NCBI GenBank assembly: GCA_022605405.1
Contig: JABYQQ010000007.1
Coordinates: 372,001-436,000, forward strand
DNA length: 64,000 nucleotides
DNA from: Earliella scabrosa
Taxonomy: Eukaryota; Basidiomycota; Agaricomycetes; Polyporales; Polyporaceae
Direction of reading: 5' to 3'
Each line of letters begins with the position of its first letter. Position 1 is the stretch's first letter. The notes beneath the pieces are model-generated. The model searched no databases and had not been told where the DNA came from. It saw only the letters and a list, made by a program, of their open reading frames with translations. This document shows positions 57,610 through 64,000 of the stretch, one piece after another. The position numbers and the translations under genes were made by a program.

Positions 57610-60600
57610 CTAGCACGTCCTCCACCACCGTCTGCTCTTCTGTCTATCTTCTTCCAGCACGTTGTTCTCTCTAATCACCTTCAAGAACACGCTCTCGAGC
57701 GTCGCCCGTTCCACCGTGTACTCCGAGAAATTCCCGCCAGAGAGCACCGCGAAGAGCTGCGCGAGCGACATCCCGTTTCCGATCGGCACCTCGAACCGCG
57801 TCGCCACGTCGTCTGCCATCCGCGCACCAGGAATGCGTGTCATCAGCTCCTGCGCGTGCACGACCTCCTCGCGCGTCCGACAGGAGAAGTGCACCTCGTA
57901 TGTCGCGTAGCGGTCGACCAGCGCATCCGTCGTCCCGACAGCTATAAGTCGTCGTGTAAATTTCTGAGCTATCCCCGGAGAAACTTGGAAAGCTCACCTA
58001 GCATCTTCTTCGCTAGAATGCCAACCTTGTTGGCGAGCGCCGAGGCTTCCTCCATCGAGTCTGCACATGCCAGTCAGGTCCTGGCACAGATAGTATACTA
58101 GTCCTGCTCTGGACTCACGGGTGGTAATGACGATCGCCTTCCCAACCGCGACATTGCGCAGGGTACCCCACATATCACGCTTCATCTTCGCGTCAATGCC
58201 CGTCGAGAACTCGTCGATGAGCACGACAGACGGATTCCCTAGACGAGCATAAGCTTCGCGCGGGCGACGGCGATAGCGCGGCAACGTACCGATGAGCGCG
58301 ATCGCGAGAGACAGCTTACGCTGGTTCCCCCCAGAGAGCTTGCTCGCCAGCCGGTCGGCGTACATGTGCAGCGACGTGGCGTGCATGAGGCTCTCGACGT
58401 TCTGTCGGAGCTCCTCCCCGCGATAAAGACCTTTGAGCCGTCCGTAGATGAGCAGGTGCTCGCGCACGGTCAGCTGCGAGTCGATAGCCGTGAATTGCGG
58501 GCAGACGCCAAGGGACAGCCGTGCTGAGCGTGGATGGTGGACGATCGAGACATCGTTGATCAGAACGTCGCCCTCGTCAGGGATCACATCTCCACCTAAG
58601 CCACTCGTTAATCGTACTCGCATGTCGCAGACGAGAGAGGCACGTACGGATGACGTTGAACGTGGTCGTCTTCCCTGCGCCATTCGGCCCAAGCAGTGCG
58701 AAGATGGTGTCCTTCGACACCCCAAAGCTGACGTTGTCCACAACACGGTTTTCGACGTTGCCAAACGCCTTGACGATGTTCATGACCCGCAACGCATCCG
58801 CCGAGCTCGTCACCTTCTCCGCCTCGGCGTCGACATCGGTGCCAGCAGCACGCGGGGTGTTGGACCCGGAGCCCGCGCCCGACCCGCGCTTCCGGAACTG
58901 GGATAACTTGCGCACGATGATGGAGCCCGAGTCGACCCAGACCAGGATGGCGAACAGGACGAACGCGTAGACGAAGAGGTACAGGATCGGGCCGCCGTAG
59001 CGCGAGATGTCGCCGAGCGAGGATGCAGTGACCACGTTCGTGCCATCGCACAGCAGAGAGAACAGGTTGACGGAGACGAAGGATGCACGGAGCTATACGG
59101 CGGTATACGGTTTAGTAGATATTGAAGTGTCATAACCTACGCGACTTACAGCACTGGCGACGGGAGCCAAGATCGACATGGTGTAGTCTGGAGCCAGGGG
59201 TCAGTGAATCAAATCGGCGTAGAAACGAGGTGTCACATACGGATGATGACCAGGTCTGTATCTGCGTCAGACGTCTTGGCATAGGTGAGGGTGAGCAGAT
59301 ACGCTGCGAGATACAGCTAGGATATTTCAATACGGCAGCTCCTGAACTTCAGTTTCACTGTGACTTACCACGAACATGATGACCTGGTATCCAGCCGACA
59401 TCGCGAAAGCGGCCAGCGGCGAGGTGACCACCAGCGACACGCAATACGAGAACAGCGCGCCGACGATGCCATACAGCACCAACACCACCCACTAGCAGCC
59501 AGTTCATGTTAGCATGGGTTCGTCCAGCTGCAAAACGGGCACGTACGAAGAACCCGAGCCCAGTGAACTGGTTCGACGCCGCTGCGAAGATGATGACGAT
59601 GAGCGTCGCCACGATAACCGCGAAGATCGAGTCGAAGAGCAGGTGGCCGAGCCACAAGCCAATGGGATCTGACAACCCGTTCGACAGCTGCATCGCCTGC
59701 ACGGACGAGCGCCGCTCCTTCGCGACATAGAGCGAGAAGAACGCGGGGTAGACAGCCTACGGGCATGTCAGCTGGCGAAGCACTACATCCAAGCAACCAA
59801 TACGTACCATCGCAGCACCGAAGAAGGCCACCCACTTGAGCGCAACGAGCGTTCCTGCAGGAATACCGGGGAAGTTCTGGTAGTTGGCCAAGATGAGCGG
59901 AGGAACTGGAGGTGCGGCGCCAGTCTGATTGAGAGCGTTGTTGTAGAGCAGGTTGGACACAAGGTTGAGCATCACCAGCCCCGTGAGCCCTGGCGGGGTC
60001 GCCTCCCACGCGAACATGGACGTGCCACTTTGCGTGTCCACGGAGACCCCACCAAAAGACTGATTGAGGAAGGTCTGCTCGATCGTGCTGACGAAGGTAG
60101 CGTTGTCCGGGATGTCCTCAGTAAGGAGCATCTGCGTCGTGTTGCCCAATGATGAGATGATGCCGGGTGGGGACTGGAGTATCCGCGAGTCCAGCGCCAG
60201 CTCCGTCACGAACCCAAGCGGGGAGAAGGGGAGGTACAACGGCATCTGGGGGACAGGGCGGAAGCGCGTGACGCACGTCTGTCGTGCGCGTCCCGAGAGG
60301 AAGAAGATCGGGATACACGAGCCTGCGACAGCCACGAGCACCGCGAGACAGGGCGTGAGCCAGCTACGCTTCGCGATCAGCACACGCTTGTGGAAGATCG
60401 TCAGCGCCTGGCTGAATGGCGACCGCCGTCGTCCGTTCGTCAGCTGCAGCGGAGGATGGGAACGGGGAGCGTGAACTAGCGAGGGTGTCCCGGACGATTC
60501 TGTCTTCTCCAATGCCTTGTCTTCTGAGCGCGTGTCGTCGTGCATCAGGTTCAGGAAGATGTCTTCTATGGAGGTCCCCATGACGGAGTAAGAGGAGACG

Positions 60601-63521
60601 CCATAAGATTCGCGATTGTTCTCAACGAGCTCGAGGACCTGCTGGACAGTCTCTGGCTCCTTTAGCTTGAGGTGATAGGAGACCTCGTGAGGCGCAGGCG
60701 ATGTGATGTACGTGAGAGGGGCAATGGTCCGGATACGACCTAGTAGCTCGTCTTGGTGTGCGCTGGACGGCTTCTCCGCGTCATCGTGAGCGAACGAGAC
60801 GTTGACTGTGTAGCCCTCCCCGAGGCTCGACTTCAGAGCAACAGGCGTTCCATGTGCGACGAGCTTCCCGGGTGCAGCCAGCACCGCGATCGTATCGGCG
60901 AGCAGGTCCGCTTCGTCGAGGAACTGACATAGACTGCGTGAGCTGACGATCGAAGTTGCGACACAAGCACGTACGTGGGTCGTGAAGACAACAGTCCGAT
61001 CATTCCGAACCGAACTGAGGGTGCGCCACAGCGCGCGGCGTGAGAGCGGGTCCACACCAGATGTGCACTAGAACTCTGGTTAGGGCAATGGATCGAGAGG
61101 ACGAAGCGTGCCATACCTCGTCGACAAGGATGACTAGAGGAGGGTCGCTCCTGGTCAGCACTCGCCCATCAGCTAGTCAAGCTACTCACTCTTGGATCCC
61201 CCGATCAATCCAATGGCCAACTGCAGCTTCCTCTTCTGCCCGCCGCTAAGCGCGTCCGCGTTATAGTGTATCTTCTTTCCAAGATCGCAGTCCCGAAGCA
61301 GCTGCTCGATATCGTCATCTGACCCGTTATCCGAGCGCTTCACCGCTTTCCACACGCGAAGAGTCTGGTAGCATGTCAGCTCGGGGAAGAGCACGTTCTT
61401 CTGCGGGACGATGCCGATCGTGCCCCGCGGCGGCCGTTCCACGCCGCCCTCGAACGTCACGGTACCCCGTGTGCGGCCGAGGAGGCCGGCGAGAATTGAC
61501 ATGGTCGTTGACTTGCCAGCACTATGCCCGGGTCAGCACACACGTCGTTGGCAACGCGCAAGTGGTGAAGGCGAACGCGTACCCATTCGAGCCCAGGAGA
61601 ACATAGATGCCGAACTTCGGGATCTCGAGGCTGAGGTCGGAGACAGCAGTGACGAGATCCTTGTCGCCCTTGAAGAAAGAAGGCTTGAAGTCCTTGCCAA
61701 GGTTACGGATAGAAATCGCGGTGTCTTGACCAATCGGAGCCACGCTGTCCGCGGCAGATGCCTTTCCACGAAGACGCGCCCACCACGACCGGTCAGACGG
61801 GTTCCGCGCGTCGTACAATCTGGTCTCCCAAAGCACGGCAAGCCATGGCCAAAGGAAAACATCGATCTGAGCAAGGATTAGATGCGACCGCTTCGAGGAA
61901 TAGTTGGAGAAACGTACGATGGCAGCAATGATGAGTGGGAGAAGCCTTAACCCGTTGTCCGGATCGGGCTGCAACACGTCGGTGGCAATTTCGTGTACCT
62001 CAAAGCCACACACCGCGCGGATTGCGAAGATGTAGAACCCAGGCGGGAACAGAATGGTGAAGACGAACGCCGCACCCGTACTAGCCCGACCGAACACAAG
62101 AGCGAAGATGGCGAACACGATGGCGAGGAACGTGGATGCGACGGCAGCGAGTTGCGGGCTCTTTCCGAAAGGCGTCGCGACGAAGAACGACCAACTCGCC
62201 AAGGTGAAGCCGAGCAGCAGGTGGATGACGATGACGATTCCGACATTGGTTGCTGTGAATATGCGGAAGTGCCAGATGATGGCGACTATGATCCACGCAG
62301 GAAGATAAGCCAAGGATATACTGACATGCCAAGAGCTACGGGATGTGAGCCTACTGATGCCGCGAGAGGAAGGAAAATAGATGCATACATTATGCGGGCG
62401 GAGTCAAGAAGACCCATGACTTTCAAGTGGGCAGTCAAGAGGTTCGCCCTCTCGCCCCCAAAGGAGCCCGGCAGTTGATAGGATATTCCAACATAGCAGA
62501 TGAATCTATGGGCACAACGTCAGTACATCTTCCGCCCAGGGATGAGAGTTGTACGTGCAAAGCGAGGACGAGGAGAGTGCGAAGTCCCCTGATGTAGCCT
62601 GCGGGGAATATCAGGCTTGATCGTGGTACACGGCCCGCCGAGGTCACTCACTTAGTCGAATGTCAGTGAACTGCTCCTCGTTGGTCTCTTGCGTGAACGG
62701 CCATTCTAGAGGTGTTTGGGGTGCGTTGCCGGTCTGGAGTTCTATGATTGCCTATATGTGGGATGAGCCGGCATCTTGGAAGACGGATGCATGACATCAA
62801 ACTCACGCTATCGATAGCCCATTGAAGCGGCAGAAGCCTCAACTCATAATCACTCGAATGCTTCGTGACGTCGATGTGGAAGAGTCCTCCGTCCGCCCTG
62901 AGAGTATAGTTGAGTGGCAGGGTACCGTCGGGACCGGGCAGGGAGTTGAACGCGACGGCGGCGAAACACTCCGAAAAGAGGTTGAAGTTCTGAGGACACG
63001 CCAGGGGAATCTGTTCCGGGGAATCTAACCGTCGAACAGCACCCAACTGTTTGTCAGAGAAGTCACGGGTGATGCGGGATATGACGTCTTGTGCGGAAGG
63101 GTTTGTGCCAGTGCCATTCGTTCCATCTGCCCAAACGAACGCAATCGATCCATCGAAGACGTCGGCTAGTCGTGGGACGGGTACGAATGTTCCGAGGCCG
63201 TACTGAATTGCCGGGGTGAGATGTAGCCAAAGAATGGAAGGAACGTAGGAAGGAGTATAAGCGAGCGATGCAGAAGCAAACTTACGTTGTTTGGTTTGCT
63301 AAGGAATAGTTGGGCAACGGCGAGAAAGATGCCGTATGCAATGGGCATGAGGAAGCATCGTAATACGTTCAGCTACATATACGTTCCACGCATCCGTCAA
63401 TTCGTCTAGTCAGTCCTCGCCTGCACGCGATGGGGTCATAACGCACCCATGGATGTTTACTCATCACGATCCAGTTCTTCCAAAACAAGGCAGCAAACTG
63501 CCTGTAGAACAGCCCCGCCAT
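57610..63521 (-). CDS. Full-length ABC transporter, ABCA type
   Basis: A large membrane ATPase with architecture TM1-NBD1-TM2-NBD2, resembling ABCA lipid transporters. The start ATG at 63521 gives MAGLFYRQFAALFWKNWIVM. TM1 contains FRIFTATNVGIVIVIHLLLGF and related helices. NBD1: Walker A GSNGAGKST (split by an intron at GSNG/AGKST), signature LSGGQKRK, then DPLSRRALW and a conserved switch His (TTH). TM2 has AFAMSAGYQVIMFV-like helices and a long extracellular loop. NBD2: Walker A GPNGAGKTT, signature LSGGNQRK, Walker B VVLIDEFSTGID and switch His formed across an intron (TT-HSMEEA). The C-terminal tail (ATLESVFLKVI) is typical of ABCA. All catalytic residues are present. About 20 introns; stop at 57610. 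The transported molecule is unknown; lipid is a family-based guess. Confidence 0.9.
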
Positions 63522-64000
63522 CTTGTCCACACACCCCGTCCAAAGGTCGCCAGGAAGATGGGAGAAGAGAAGAAGATAAGTGCAGCGCCAAGTGCTCGTT
63601 CCTGGGCTGTATGTTGAGATGAATTGGCACGTTCAAAGTCGCATCGCCCTTAGTCGAATGTTCAGCACGAACGAGCGACAGGGTGGGAGAGGGTGGGACA
63701 GCAATGAAATGGCGTGGCAGCCATTCGCGGGGTATATTTGCAAGTTCGTGGCAGGGCGCAGTCGCAGCGAGAGCTCAAGCCAAGAAGCAAGCGCCAGAGC
63801 ATGCTGACCTCAGCCACTCGGGTGACTCGGCATTCCGTCATCGAAAGTATTACCGATCGAGATCCCGATCCTTTCAATTCTTCAGGCGCTTAGTGCCGAC
63901 ACACCTTCCAAGTTACCGTGGATGTGTTTCCGGGACAACTTTGAAGCAATGGGATGAAATGGGAGAACATTGACCATGTCTCTCCTACCGCAGCATCGCG
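63522..64000. other. Upstream region of the ABC transporter
   Basis: About 480 bp to the window edge. Only short frames with no family features were seen. It should include the transporter's promoter; a clear TATA element was not seen. Confidence 0.45.

Overview
This window comes from a filamentous basidiomycete, most likely an Agaricomycete. Most genes are split by many 50-70 nt GT-AG introns. The membrane-protein families (a DUF6533-type protein and an expanded 7-TM family), the QDE-1-type RNA-dependent RNA polymerase, raptor/KOG1 and dynactin p150 all fit a mushroom-forming fungus. No rRNA gene, convincing tRNA, CRISPR array or intact transposon was seen. Exon joins were inferred by hand from splice signals and protein-family continuity, so gene spans are more reliable than individual exon edges.

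Layout, 0-24 kb: a cellular RdRP of the RNA-silencing type (minus strand), a two-RRM U1A/U2B''-like spliceosomal protein, a DUF6533-type membrane protein, an acetylpolyamine-amidohydrolase/HDAC-fold enzyme, NAD-type malic enzyme, a membrane-anchored LysM protein (plus), an intronless four-domain RNA-repair protein (plus), adenosine kinase, and a two-finger C2H2 transcription factor with proline-rich tail.

Layout, 24-45 kb: an accessory-looking region. Two paralogous Ser/Thr kinases on the plus strand (24.6 and 40.4 kb) share an intron position, a C-terminal tail motif and part of the core promoter/5' leader. Between and beside them lie a MYND zinc-finger protein, an NAD-epimerase-like SDR, and five paralogous seven-transmembrane proteins (A-E), all on the minus strand. 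Copy D carries a 1-nt frameshift. The second kinase sits inside the array, between D and E. The spaces between these genes are long (1-2.3 kb) and gene-free.

Layout, 45-64 kb: conserved housekeeping genes. KOG1/raptor (TORC1) and dynactin p150Glued (dynein cofactor) are divergently transcribed from about 455 bp. They are followed by a small acidic nuclear-type protein and a full-length ABCA-type ABC transporter.

The most notable items are the single-polypeptide RNA repair enzyme (2H phosphoesterase, DSP-type phosphatase, P-loop kinase, RNA ligase) at 16.6-19.3 kb, the kinase/7-TM tandem array, and the RdRP active site encoded on a 12-nt micro-exon.
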